Positions 44,569 through 55,414 of a stretch of DNA of 64,000 bases are shown one piece after another. The notes below the pieces were generated by a model. That model was not told where the DNA came from, ran no database searches, and was given only the letters and a program-made list of their open reading frames with translations. The stretch is from Terrabacter terrigena (GTDB lineage Bacteria; Actinomycetota; Actinomycetes; Actinomycetales; Dermatophilaceae). Position numbers and translations under genes: made by a program. The stretch covers positions 62,001-126,000 of the forward strand of contig NZ_JBHTKH010000001.1 of assembly GCF_042676085.1 (NCBI RefSeq). Reading direction: 5' to 3'. Position 1 is the stretch's first letter; each line of letters opens with the position of its first letter.

Positions 44569-44991
44569 TCAGAGCCCGGGGAACCAGATGTCGATCTCGC
44601 GAGCGGCCGACTCGGGCGAGTCGGAGCCGTGCACGATGTTCTGCTGGACCTTCAGGCCCCAGTCACGGCCGAGGTCGCCGCGGATCGTGCCCGGCAGGGC
44701 CTCGGTGGGGTTGGTGGCACCGGCGAGGCTGCGGAAGCCCTTGATGGAGTCGTGGCCCTCGATGACGACGGCGGCGACGGGACCCGAGCTCATGAACTCG
44801 ACGAGGGGCTCGTAGAACGGCTTGCCCTCGTGCTCGGCGTAGTGGGCGGCGAGCTGCTCGCGCTTCGGGGTGAGGATCGAGAGACCGACCAGGGTGTAGC
44901 CCTTCGCCTCGATGCGACGGAGCACCTCCCCGGTGAGGCCGCGCTGGAAACCGTCGGGCTTGACGAGGACGAGGGAGCGTTCGATGGTCAC
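44569..44991 (-). CDS. ndk: Nucleoside diphosphate kinase
   Basis: A 140-residue NDK of the standard length: SLVLVKPDGFQRGLTGEVL, RIEAKGYTLVGL, and the phosphohistidine in NIVHGSDSPESA, ending EIDIWF. It balances NTP/dNTP pools. It overlaps the DUF4233 gene by four bases, as in other actinobacteria (folC-DUF4233-ndk). Confidence 0.97.
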   Translation of the reverse strand: MTIERSLVLVKPDGFQRGLTGEVLRRIEAKGYTLVGLSILTPKREQLAAHYAEHEGKPFYEPLVEFMSSGPVAAVVIEGHDSIKGFRSLAGATNPTEALPGTIRGDLGRDWGLKVQQNIVHGSDSPESAAREIDIWFPGL

Positions 44992-45428
44992 CCGTCCACC
45001 CTATCGGCCGGGCCGTCGCCCCCTGACGGCGCTTCACCGGCGCCCGCAGCCGCCTCGCGGCGGGCCATCTCGGCGTCGACCTGGGCGCCCTTGACCAGAC
45101 AGGTGACCCACAGGGCGAGGAAGAACAGCCCGACGACGAACATCATCGGCACCACGAGCGCACTGAGCAGCGTGAGCGCCTGCACGACCCAGCCCAGCGT
45201 GAGCCCCCACGGACGCCGCATCAGCCCGGCAGCCACCACGCAGAGCGCGCCGAGCCCGAACCCGACGAGCAGGTATGCCGTGCTGCGCCCCCCGCCGTCG
45301 TTGGCGGCGCTGACGCCCCGGGCGACGAGGGCGCCGAGCAGGATGCAGATGGACTGCCCGCCCAGCACGGTCGCGAGCATTCGGAACGTGAACTTGCCGG
45401 TCTGGCCGTGGAACGGGAGGGATCGCAT
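44988..45428 (-). CDS. DUF4233 domain membrane protein
   Basis: A 146-residue protein with four hydrophobic helices (about residues 16-37, 49-65, 72-90, 93-112) and a C-terminal tail (AEMARREAAAGAGE). This family is found almost only in actinobacteria between folC and ndk. Function unknown. The octamer in it encodes Ala(GCA)-Tyr(TAC). Confidence 0.85.
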   Translation of the reverse strand: MRSLPFHGQTGKFTFRMLATVLGGQSICILLGALVARGVSAANDGGGRSTAYLLVGFGLGALCVVAAGLMRRPWGLTLGWVVQALTLLSALVVPMMFVVGLFFLALWVTCLVKGAQVDAEMARREAAAGAGEAPSGGDGPADRVDG

Positions 45429-45492
45429 GCGGTGGGGTGCCTCTGGCTGTCGGTGCTGGTCGGGAAGAGGGACTGGAACGTGGGCGGCCCGG

Positions 45493-45936
45493 TCAGTAGT
45501 TCTGGCTGGTGTCCCAGCTGCGGATGATCGCCTGCGCCTCGGAGGCGCTCGCGCCCGTCGCCTCGGTGTAGAGGGTCATGGCGTCCTCACGGCGTCCGGC
45601 CAGGATGAGCTCGCTGATGCGAGCACGGCCCTCGTCGGTGAGCCGACCCTCGGTGAAGGACGCCGCTGCGTCGCGCACACCCGGCCCCTGCCCCGGCACG
45701 AACCAGCTGTCGACGGCCCGCTTGGCGTCGGCCAGTGGGGCGCCGGTCGCCTCGCGGTAGATCTTGATCGCGTTGATCTTGTGCCCCGCGCTGATCTCGC
45801 GGCTGACCTTGGCGCGTACGCCGTCGGTGAGGCCGACGAGCGGGCGGTCGGGGTCCTTGCGGCCCATGACACGCCCCCACAGCACCACGAGGACGACCAC
45901 GACGGCGAGAACCAGGATGATCTTGGCGGGGTTCAC
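45493..45936 (-). CDS. Membrane-anchored protein with two L7/L12 C-terminal-like repeats
   Basis: A 147-residue protein. One N-terminal helix (residues 4-20, IILVLAVVVVLVVLWG) is followed by two copies of the ribosomal L7/L12 C-terminal motif: ISAGHKINAIKIYREATGAPLADAKRAVDSW (two parts: residues about 48-62 and 63-78) and ILAGRREDAMTLYTEATGASASEAQAIIRSW (about 107-137). The motif Gxx-x-AI-K-x-x-R-x-x-T-G-x-x-L-x-x-A-K normally binds translation factors on L12. The second copy is degenerate (AMTLYTEATG). It is not ribosomal L12: the membrane anchor and duplication differ. Function unknown. Lies 17 bp downstream of folC. Confidence 0.8.
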   Translation of the reverse strand: MNPAKIILVLAVVVVLVVLWGRVMGRKDPDRPLVGLTDGVRAKVSREISAGHKINAIKIYREATGAPLADAKRAVDSWFVPGQGPGVRDAAASFTEGRLTDEGRARISELILAGRREDAMTLYTEATGASASEAQAIIRSWDTSQNY

Positions 45937-45953
45937 GTGTCCAGCCTAGGAGA

Positions 45954-47345
45954 TCACACGTCGGTGAGGCCGAGGAGCATGCGCACCTCGCCCGCGGTGA
46001 TGACCGAGCCGGTGGCGATGACGCCGCCGCCCATCCCGTCGGCCTCGGCGAGCGTGACCGCCTGCTCGAGGGCGTCGGGCAGGTCGCGGACCACGGTCAC
46101 CCGGGACTCGCCGAAGAGCTCGACGGCGAGCTCACCCAGCTTCGCGGGCGAGAGCGCGCGCGGCGACGAGCTCCGCGTCACCACGACGTGGTCGAGGACG
46201 GGCTCGAGGACCTCGAGCATCCCGGTGGCGTCCTTGTCGGCGACGATCCCGACGAGCCCGACGAGCTTGGTGAAGGTGAACGACTCGTCGAGCGCCGCCA
46301 CGAGGGACCGGGCGCCGTGCGGGTTGTGTGCGGCGTCGACCAGGACCGTGGGTGAGCGCCGCACGATCTCGAGCCGGCCAGGCGACGTCATAGCGGCGCA
46401 GGCGGCCAGCAGCACCTCGTGCTCGATGCGCTGCTCACCTCCACCGATGAACGACTCGACGGCCGCGACCGCCGTGGCGAGGTTGCTCGCCTGGTGCGCC
46501 CCGTAGAGCGGCAGGAACAGGTCGGGGTACTCCCCCGCCAGACCGCGCAGCGAGACCTGCTGGCCGCCGATGGCGACGTCGCGGGCCAGCACGCCGAAGT
46601 CGTTGCCCTCGAAGACGATGCGGGCGCCCCCGACCTCCTCGACCCGGTCGAGGAGCACGCGGGCGACGTCCTCGTCCTGCACGCCGGAGACGGTCACGGA
46701 GTCCGCCTTGATGATGCCGCTCTTCTCCTCGGCGATGGCGACGACGTCGTCGCCGAGCAGGTGGGTGTGGTCGAGGTCGACCGGGGTGACCACTGCGACC
46801 TGGGCGTCGATGACGTTGGTCGCGTCCCAGGATCCGCCGAGCCCGACCTCGATGATCGCGACGTCCACGGGGGCGTCGGCGAACGCCACGTAGGCGAGGG
46901 CCACGAGCACCTCGAAGAAGTTCATCCGACGGCCGCCGGACTCGAGCGACCGCGCATCGACGATCTCGATGAGCGGGGCGACCTCGTCGTAGGCGGCGAT
47001 GAACTTCTCGCGCGGGATCGGCTTGCCCGACAGGGTGATCCGCTCGCGGATGTCGTGCAGGTGCGGTGACGTGAACCGACCCGTCGACAGGCCGCTCTCG
47101 CGCAGGACGGAGTCGATCATGCGGCTCGTCGAGGTCTTGCCGTTGGTGCCCGTGAGGTGGATCGACGGGTAGGTGCGCTGGGGGTCGCCCGCGAGCTCCA
47201 TGACCGCGTTGATGCGCTCGAGAGAGGGGCCGATGTCGTTCTCCGGGGCGCGGCCGAGGATCTCCTCCTCGACCTCGCGCATCCGCTTCATCTCCTCCAG
47301 GTTCCGGGCCGCCTCGAGGGCCGATGCGTCGGGGCGCCCGTTCAT
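45954..47345 (-). CDS. folC: Dihydrofolate/folylpolyglutamate synthase
   Basis: A 463-residue Mur-ligase-fold enzyme. ATP P-loop LTGTNGKTSTSRMI, an FTSPHLHDIRERI segment (folate loop), GLGGSWDATN, DLDHTHLLGD and the VLVDAAHNPHGARSL motif. It adds glutamate to folate (and may have DHFS activity). Start ATG 47345, overlapping the GNAT stop. It is the second gene after ileS in a leftward folate/translation block. Confidence 0.96.
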   Translation of the reverse strand: MNGRPDASALEAARNLEEMKRMREVEEEILGRAPENDIGPSLERINAVMELAGDPQRTYPSIHLTGTNGKTSTSRMIDSVLRESGLSTGRFTSPHLHDIRERITLSGKPIPREKFIAAYDEVAPLIEIVDARSLESGGRRMNFFEVLVALAYVAFADAPVDVAIIEVGLGGSWDATNVIDAQVAVVTPVDLDHTHLLGDDVVAIAEEKSGIIKADSVTVSGVQDEDVARVLLDRVEEVGGARIVFEGNDFGVLARDVAIGGQQVSLRGLAGEYPDLFLPLYGAHQASNLATAVAAVESFIGGGEQRIEHEVLLAACAAMTSPGRLEIVRRSPTVLVDAAHNPHGARSLVAALDESFTFTKLVGLVGIVADKDATGMLEVLEPVLDHVVVTRSSSPRALSPAKLGELAVELFGESRVTVVRDLPDALEQAVTLAEADGMGGGVIATGSVITAGEVRMLLGLTDV

Positions 47346-47944
47346 GCCGACGCTCCGTCCGGGTCGGAGTGACCGGGGTCGAGGTCACGGGCCATCCAGA
47401 CGCTCGCCGGCAGGCCGGAGCCGCCCTCCTCGCGGTGCGTCACGACGAAGCCGTGCCGCGCGTAGAAGCGTGCGGCCTGCTCGTTGCCCTCGAGGTGCGA
47501 GAGCGTGATGCGGCGGTGGCCGTCCTCCCGGGCCCTGGCGACGACGGCGGCCATGAGACGCGAGCCGGTGCCCTGGCCGTGGTGGCCGGGCAGCACGTAG
47601 AGCTTCCAGAGGACGAGGTCGTCGTCCTGGGCGCCGAACGTCGCCACGCCGATGACCTCCCCGTCCTTCTCGGCCACGAGCGTGTGCCCCTTGCGGATGG
47701 AGCGGGACACGACGTCGCTCGTCCACCACTTGGCCAGGCCCATCGCGACGTACTCGGGACCGGCGATCGGCTCGTACGTGGCGCGCCAGGTGCGGTGACC
47801 CACCGAGACCACTCCGGCCAGGTCGTCGCCGACGGCTCCGCGCACGACGACGCCGTCGCTGTCGGCCTGGGCCTCCCGGCCGTGCTGCTCGGGGGTCGCG
47901 CCCATGTCGGTGCCCTCCAGCTCGTCCTCGCGGTTCGCGATCAT
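47342..47944 (-). CDS. GNAT-family N-acetyltransferase
   Basis: A 200-residue acetyltransferase. The GNAT A-motif reads YVLPGHHGQGTGSRLMAAVV, followed by HLEGNEQAARFYARHGF, a typical B-motif. Residues 1-33 are a variable acidic leader. It overlaps both ileS (4 bp) and folC (4 bp), so it is made with IleS and FolC. The substrate cannot be named; RimI-type protein or small-molecule acetylation is possible. Confidence 0.88.
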   Translation of the reverse strand: MIANREDELEGTDMGATPEQHGREAQADSDGVVVRGAVGDDLAGVVSVGHRTWRATYEPIAGPEYVAMGLAKWWTSDVVSRSIRKGHTLVAEKDGEVIGVATFGAQDDDLVLWKLYVLPGHHGQGTGSRLMAAVVARAREDGHRRITLSHLEGNEQAARFYARHGFVVTHREEGGSGLPASVWMARDLDPGHSDPDGASA

Positions 47945-50900
47945 CGCTTCACCACCAGGATGGTCGCAGCATGGTTGTCGCCGACGACCACCTCGGTGGG
48001 GGTGCCCGGGAGCCCGTCGGGCAGGGCGTGCTCGGGGCCTGCCGCGGCGAACTGTGCGGCGAGCGTCTCACCCACGATGAGGTCGCGGTGGGTCACGGTC
48101 GCCTCGAAGACCTCGGCACCGCCCTGGATCGTGAGGCTGATGCGGTCGCTCACGTGCAGTCCGGTGTCGCGGCGGGCCTGCTGGACGGCCCGCACCAGGT
48201 CGCGGGCGAGGCCCTCGGTCGCGAGCTGGGGCGAGACGCGCGTGTCGAGCACGACGAACCCGCCGGACGGCAGCATGGCGGTGGCCCCCCTCTCGGCGGC
48301 GTCACCGGCAACGACGGTCTCGAGGGTGTACTCCCCCTCGACCAGCGCGAGGCCGCCGGAGGTCACGGACCCGTCGGCGTCGACGGACCAGTCACCGGTC
48401 TTGCTGCCCTTGATGGCGAGCTGGACGTCCTTGCCCAGGCGCGGACCGGCAACCCGGGCGTTGACGCCGAGGCGCTGGCTCACCCCGAAGTCGGCGTCGC
48501 TCGCCGTGGCCACGTCGACGAGGGTCACCGCCTTGACGTTGAGCTCGTCCTGGATGATCGCGCGGAACGGCTCGAGCGCCGCGGGGTCAGCAGTGACGAC
48601 GGTGAGCTCGGCGAGGGGCAGCCGGGCACGCAGCCCCCGGGCCTTGCGCAGGCTGGATGCCGTCGAGCAGACCTCGCGGGCACGGTCCATGCCGACGACG
48701 AGGTCGTGGTCGTGCGGCAGGTCGGCCGCCTTCGGGTAGTCGGCGAGGTGGACCGAACGGCCCCCGGTGAGGCCACGCCAGATCTCCTCGGTGACGAGCG
48801 GCAGCAGCGGCGCCGTCGCACGCGTGACGGTCTCCAGGGCGGTCCACAGCGTGTCGAAGGCCGCCAGCGACTCGTCGGTCTCGCCGCCCCAGAAACGGTC
48901 GCGGGAGCGACGGATGTACCAGTTCGTCAGCACGTCGAGGAAGCCGCGCATCGTGTCGCACGCGGCCGCGATCTCGTACGCGTCGAGCTGCTCGGTCATG
49001 TCGCCCACGAACTCGCCCAGCTTGGCCAGCAGGTAGCGGTCGAGCACGTCGGACGATGCCGTCGAGTAGGTCGCCTCGTAGCCCTCGCCGCCGCGGGCCG
49101 TGTTGGCGTACAGGGCGAAGAACGACCAGGCGTTCCACAGCGGGATCATCACCTGGCGCACGCCGTCGCGGATGCCCTGCTCGGTGACGACGAGGTTGCC
49201 CCCGCGCAGGATCGGGCTGCTCATGAGGAACCAGCGCATGGCGTCGGCGCCGTCGCGGTCGAACACCTCGCGCACGTCGGGGTAGTTGCGCAGCGACTTG
49301 CTCATCTTCTGGCCGTCGGAGCCGAGCACGATGCCGTGGCTGACGCAGGTCTCGAACGCAGGCCGGTCGAACAGGGCCGTCGCGAGGATGTGCAGGGTGT
49401 AGAACCAGCCTCGCGTCTGGCCGATGTACTCGACGATGAAGTCACCCGGGAAGTGGTGCTCGAACCAGTCGGCGTTCTCGAACGGGTAGTGCACCTGGGC
49501 GAAGCTCATCGAGCCGGAGTCGAACCACACGTCGAGCACGTCCTCGACCCGCCGCATGGTGGACCTGCCCGACGGGTCGTCGGGGTTCGGGCGCGTCAGG
49601 GAGTCGATGAACGGCCGGTGCAGGTCGGTGACCTCCACGCCGAAGTCTCGCTCGAGCTCGGCGAACGAGCCGTAGACGTCGATGCGCGGGAACTCCGGGT
49701 TGTCGGACTTCCAGACCGGGATCGGGCTGCCCCAGAAGCGGTTTCGCGAGATCGACCAGTCGCGCGCGTTGGCCAGCCACTTGCCGAACTGGCCGTCCCT
49801 GATGTGCGCGGGGGTCCACTCGATCTGCTGGTTGAGCTCGAGCATGCGGTCCTTGATCTTCGTGACCTCGACGAACCACGACGAGACGGCCATGTAGATG
49901 AGGGGCTCGCGGCAGCGCCAGCAGTGCGGGTAGCTGTGGTCGTAGGTCTCGCGTCGCAGCAGCACCGTGCCGGCGGTCACCGAGCCGGTCTCGCCCTCGC
50001 CGCGGGTGGCCGCCTTGAGGTGGTCGATGATGTGCGGGTTGGCGTCGAAGACGTGCATCGACTCGTAGTCCGTGACGGGCCACGTGAACCGGCCGTCCGG
50101 TCCGACGGGGACGACCGGCTCGATGCCGGCGGCGTCGGTGACGATCTTGTCCTCCTCACCGAAGGCGCCGGCGGTGTGGACCAGCCCGGTGCCGTCCTCC
50201 GTGGTGACGAAGTCGGCAGGGAAGACATGGTGCGCACGCTCGTGGCCCAGGTAGTACGAGAACGGCGGCGTGAAGGACCGCCCGACCAGGTCAGAACCCT
50301 TGAGCCGCTGGACGATCCGATCATCCAGCGACGCAGGGTCGACGTCGGCGCCGAAGAGGTCCTTGGCGTATGCGGCGAGGCGCGCCGCACCGATGACGTA
50401 GCGCTCCGTCGTGCCGGTGGCGTCGGACTCGACGACGACGTAGTCGATGTCTGGGCCGACCATGATGCCGAGGTTGGCGGGCAGGGTCCACGGCGTCGTC
50501 GTCCAGACGAGGGCCAGCTCACCGGTCTCGAGCCGCAGGCCGATCGTGACCGCGGGGTCCTGCCGCATCTTGTAGACGTCGTCGTCCATGCGCAGCTCGT
50601 GGTTCGACAGCGGCGTCTGGTCGTTCCAGCAGTAGGGCAGCACCCGGAAGCCCTCGTAGACCAGGCCCTTCTCGTGCAGCTGCTTGAAGGCCCAGATGAC
50701 CGACTCCATGTAGTCGGGCTCCAGGGTCTTGTAGTCGTTGTCGAAGTCGACCCACCGCGCCTGGCGGGTCACGTAGTCGCGCCACTCACCCGTGTACTTG
50801 AGCACCGAGCTGCGGCACGCGTCGTTGAACGTGTCGATGCCGAGCTCGACGATGTCCTGCTTCGTCTTGAGCCCCAGCTGGCGCTGCGCCTCGAGCTCGG

Positions 50901-51234
50901 CCGGCAGGCCGTGGGTGTCCCACCCGAAGCGTCGCTCGACACGCTTGCCGCGCATCGTCTGGTAGCGGGGCACGATGTCCTTGACGTAGCCCGTGAGCAG
51001 GTGGCCGTAGTGGGGCAGCCCGTTGGCGAAGGGCGGTCCGTCGTAGAAGACGAACTCGTTGTCGCCGTCGGTGCCCGCGTCGCGGTTCTCGACCGACGCG
51101 ATGAACGTGCCGTCCTCGTCCCAGTACCTGAGGACGCGCTCCTCGATCTCGGGGAAGCGCGGGTTGGACGGGACGCCGGCCCGGGCCGTGGGCTCGCCTG
51201 CGTCGTCGTTCGTGGTGACCCTGGGGTAGGTCAT
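47941..51234 (-). CDS. ileS: Isoleucyl-tRNA synthetase
   Basis: A 1097-residue class Ia synthetase (eukaryotic-like length). HIGH motif as GLPHYGHLLTGY, a CP1 editing domain, KMSKSLRNYPD as the KMSKS signature, WFDSGSMSFAQ, and an anticodon-binding C-terminal. RxFWGSPIPVW is the active-site strand. Start ATG 51234 behind AGGAGA. Preceded by a T-box with an AUC specifier, so it is controlled by tRNA-Ile charging. Co-transcribed with GNAT-folC. Confidence 0.97.
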   Translation of the reverse strand: MTYPRVTTNDDAGEPTARAGVPSNPRFPEIEERVLRYWDEDGTFIASVENRDAGTDGDNEFVFYDGPPFANGLPHYGHLLTGYVKDIVPRYQTMRGKRVERRFGWDTHGLPAELEAQRQLGLKTKQDIVELGIDTFNDACRSSVLKYTGEWRDYVTRQARWVDFDNDYKTLEPDYMESVIWAFKQLHEKGLVYEGFRVLPYCWNDQTPLSNHELRMDDDVYKMRQDPAVTIGLRLETGELALVWTTTPWTLPANLGIMVGPDIDYVVVESDATGTTERYVIGAARLAAYAKDLFGADVDPASLDDRIVQRLKGSDLVGRSFTPPFSYYLGHERAHHVFPADFVTTEDGTGLVHTAGAFGEEDKIVTDAAGIEPVVPVGPDGRFTWPVTDYESMHVFDANPHIIDHLKAATRGEGETGSVTAGTVLLRRETYDHSYPHCWRCREPLIYMAVSSWFVEVTKIKDRMLELNQQIEWTPAHIRDGQFGKWLANARDWSISRNRFWGSPIPVWKSDNPEFPRIDVYGSFAELERDFGVEVTDLHRPFIDSLTRPNPDDPSGRSTMRRVEDVLDVWFDSGSMSFAQVHYPFENADWFEHHFPGDFIVEYIGQTRGWFYTLHILATALFDRPAFETCVSHGIVLGSDGQKMSKSLRNYPDVREVFDRDGADAMRWFLMSSPILRGGNLVVTEQGIRDGVRQVMIPLWNAWSFFALYANTARGGEGYEATYSTASSDVLDRYLLAKLGEFVGDMTEQLDAYEIAAACDTMRGFLDVLTNWYIRRSRDRFWGGETDESLAAFDTLWTALETVTRATAPLLPLVTEEIWRGLTGGRSVHLADYPKAADLPHDHDLVVGMDRAREVCSTASSLRKARGLRARLPLAELTVVTADPAALEPFRAIIQDELNVKAVTLVDVATASDADFGVSQRLGVNARVAGPRLGKDVQLAIKGSKTGDWSVDADGSVTSGGLALVEGEYTLETVVAGDAAERGATAMLPSGGFVVLDTRVSPQLATEGLARDLVRAVQQARRDTGLHVSDRISLTIQGGAEVFEATVTHRDLIVGETLAAQFAAAGPEHALPDGLPGTPTEVVVGDNHAATILVVKR

Positions 51235-51295
51235 GCTCGTGGTCTCCTGCGGTCGCGTCGGTCACTCGTCACCTGCACGAGGACGACTGCCGGAG

Positions 51296-51480
51296 GCCGC
51301 CGCGGTACCACCCCGCTTGCCGCACGTCACCCGCCGGGGCTCGGCGAGCGGCATACGACCGCTCTTGTCGAAGGCTGTGACGGGCCCATCCGTCCGGGTC
51401 TAGTGGGAGCTCGCGCTCTGTTCTTCCGGAGGCTCGCCGCTGATGACGGCTCGAACGCCTGTGCGCGCCAGTCTAGCCTG
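51296..51480 (-). promoter_or_regulatory. T-box riboswitch of ileS, specifier AUC
   Basis: On the minus strand the leader holds stem I with the conserved GATGAC-type internal loop (CATCAGCGGCGAGCC, then GGAAGAA), and the T-box core GGTGGTACCGCGG (51300-51312), which pairs with the uncharged tRNA acceptor end. The codon AUC for Ile lies at 51442-51444. Actinobacterial ileS T-boxes act mainly on translation: the following ileS ribosome-binding site (AGGAGA) is close. One octamer (51350-51356) lies in the loop of a small GAGCGG/CCGCTC hairpin of this leader. Confidence 0.9.
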
Positions 51481-51515
51481 TCGGCGACACACGGCCTCCC
51501 GGGTTAGCGTGGGCG

Positions 51516-52532
51516 ATGGTCATCCGCAGAGCGCTGACGGTCGTCCTCGCGTCGCTCTCGTTCTCTGCCGCGGCCTGCACCGGCGGGTCTCCGACGCTCG
51601 GCGCCAGCGCCCCTGGGGTGTCTTCGCCGACGCAGACGTCCGCCGGCACGACGAGCCAGTCCGCGTCAGGCGTGCCGCCGCCGAGTCGCACAGCGGTCCC
51701 CGTTCCCCCGACCACTCCCCCTCACGCGTCGCCGTTCGACGTCGAGAGGGTGCTCGGCGGCGTACGCGACCTCGCCGCCATGGGCCCTCGTGACGCCGCG
51801 AGCGCCGCCGGCGACCGCGCCGCCGCCTACGTCGCGGCACGGCTGCGCGCTGCCGGCTACCGGGTGACGGTGCAGCCGTTCACCGTGCCGGCAGGCGTCT
51901 CCTGGGGCGTGCCGGTCCCGGCCGGCAGCACCGCCAACGTCGTCGCGGACCCGCCCGGCTTCGACCCGCGCAGGCCGCACGTCGTCATCGGGGCGCACCT
52001 CGACACCGTCCCCCGGTCCCCGGGCGCCGAGGACAACGCGTCGGGCCTCATGGTGCTCGCCGAGGTCGCCCGGATCGTCCGCGAGCAGCCCGGGGCGCTG
52101 CCCGTGCGCTTCGTGGCGTTCGGCGCCGAGGAGGCACGCGGCGGGAACGGCACGAGGTACGCGTTCGGGTCCCGGCACTTCGTCACCGCTCTCGGCGGGG
52201 CCGAGCGCACAGCCGTGGGAGGGATGCTGGCGCTCGACCGCGTCGGCGTCCGTGCCGCGGCCGTGCCCGTCTGCTCGGGCGGACGGGGCACGCCGGCGCT
52301 GGCCGAGGCCATCCGGGCCGCGGCGACGAGCGCATCGGTCCCGACGAGAGCCTGCACCAACCGCGCGAGCGACCACGTGTCGTTCGAGCGGGTCGGCATC
52401 CCCGCAGCCCGGCTCGGCAGCGTGCCGTACGCCGCCTACCACTCGGCAGGAGACGTGCCATCCGTCGTGGACCGGCGGCAGCTGGCCCGGTCGGGCGCCG
52501 TCGTGCTGGCCTGGCTCCGGTCGCTGGGGTGA
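51516..52532 (+). CDS. M28-family zinc aminopeptidase lipoprotein
   Basis: A 338-residue exported protein. Signal peptide and lipobox (ASLSFSAAACTG, Cys near residue 21), a Ser/Thr/Pro linker, then the M28 domain (about residues 75-335). Metal ligands: VIGAHLDTVPRSPGAEDNASG (His and Asp), AFGAEEARGG (catalytic/metal Glu), ALDRVGV (Asp position) and the last His in AYHSAGDVP. It probably cleaves peptides at the cell surface. Divergent from ileS, ending 99 bp before the Nudix-like gene. Confidence 0.9.
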   Translation: MVIRRALTVVLASLSFSAAACTGGSPTLGASAPGVSSPTQTSAGTTSQSASGVPPPSRTAVPVPPTTPPHASPFDVERVLGGVRDLAAMGPRDAASAAGDRAAAYVAARLRAAGYRVTVQPFTVPAGVSWGVPVPAGSTANVVADPPGFDPRRPHVVIGAHLDTVPRSPGAEDNASGLMVLAEVARIVREQPGALPVRFVAFGAEEARGGNGTRYAFGSRHFVTALGGAERTAVGGMLALDRVGVRAAAVPVCSGGRGTPALAEAIRAAATSASVPTRACTNRASDHVSFERVGIPAARLGSVPYAAYHSAGDVPSVVDRRQLARSGAVVLAWLRSLG

Positions 52533-52631
52533 GCACCACCCCCGGGCGAGCCGCAAGCTGGTTCGCGACACATCGGCCGCCGCGCGGTGGACGTGTCGGA
52601 GCCGCGAGGACCTGTTTGGCAGGATGAGGCC

Positions 52632-53165
52632 ATGACCGAAGTCGAGACGACGGGGGCGTGGCTCAGCCGCGAGGACCTCGACAACGCCCGTGACCGCCTG
52701 CCGATCCTCTACGTCCACGCCATCCCGGTGCGCGTCGACGACCGCGGCGTGGTCACCCACGTGGGCCTGCTGCTCAGGGCCGACGACGACGGCGGCATCG
52801 GCCACGAGGTCGTGGGCGGTCGCGTGCTCTACCACGAGCGCGTGCGCGACGCCCTGATCCGTCACATCGAGAACGACCTGGGTCCGGTCGCCCTCCCCCG
52901 CGTCCCCATGTCGCCGCAGCCGTTCACGGTCGCCGAGTTCTTCCCGACCCCTGGAGTGACGCCGTTCCACGACCCGCGCCAGCACGCCGTGTCGCTCGCG
53001 TTCGTCGTCGCCGTCACGGGCGACTGCCGCCCGCAGCAGGACGCCCTCGACCTGTCCTGGGTCACGCCCGAGGAGGCGGCCTCGCTCGCCGCGCTGGGCG
53101 AGATGCCGGGGTCGCACGGTGTTCTCGTGCGCCAGGCCCTGGCGCACGTCGGCTTCCCCGTCTAG
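52632..53165 (+). CDS. DUF4916/Nudix-like protein with degenerate Nudix box
   Basis: A 177-residue protein with a Nudix fold. The Nudix box should read G-x5-E-x7-R-E-U-x-E-E-x-G. Here it is GRVLYHE, RVRDALI, RHIENDLG: the first G and E are kept but the R-E-x-x-E-E catalytic part is R-H-I-E-N-D. The DUF4916-type start WLSREDLDNARDRLPILYVHAIPV supports the assignment. The loss suggests binding rather than hydrolysis. Start ATG 52632. Convergent with the radical SAM gene. Confidence 0.8.
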   Translation: MTEVETTGAWLSREDLDNARDRLPILYVHAIPVRVDDRGVVTHVGLLLRADDDGGIGHEVVGGRVLYHERVRDALIRHIENDLGPVALPRVPMSPQPFTVAEFFPTPGVTPFHDPRQHAVSLAFVVAVTGDCRPQQDALDLSWVTPEEAASLAALGEMPGSHGVLVRQALAHVGFPV

Positions 53166-53303
53166 GTCTCCCGGGCCACTCCCGGGCCGCGGAGGCCGTC
53201 GCGCCTGCGACCCTCCACGCAAAAGGGACGGCTTTCGGTGATCCGCTGTGCGCGGTGCGTGACCTCCGTACCGTCAGAGATGGGTTTCGCCGGGGCCCGG
53301 ATC

Positions 53304-53349
53304 GCCGTATGCCGCGTTGGTCATCCTCCCCTGTCACGCGGCATACGGC
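53304..53349. terminator. Inverted pair of GTATGCCG octamers, probable terminator
   Basis: Perfect 14-bp arms (53304-53317 and 53336-53349) enclose an 18-base loop. Each arm contains one copy of the octamer. It lies between the convergent Nudix-like and radical SAM genes, 138 bp after one and 25 bp after the other. Confidence 0.75.
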
Positions 53350-53374
53350 CCGGCGTCGCGAAGCGCCGGAGCGC

Positions 53375-55366
<1,992 letters not shown>

Positions 55367-55414
55367 TGGACCATGGTAGGCGCGCCCCGCCCCCACGCGA
55401 AAACGCCGAGGAGG

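Noticed and set aside
45493..45936. Ribosomal protein L7/L12 gene
   Set aside because: Membrane helix, duplication and genomic place do not fit rplL.
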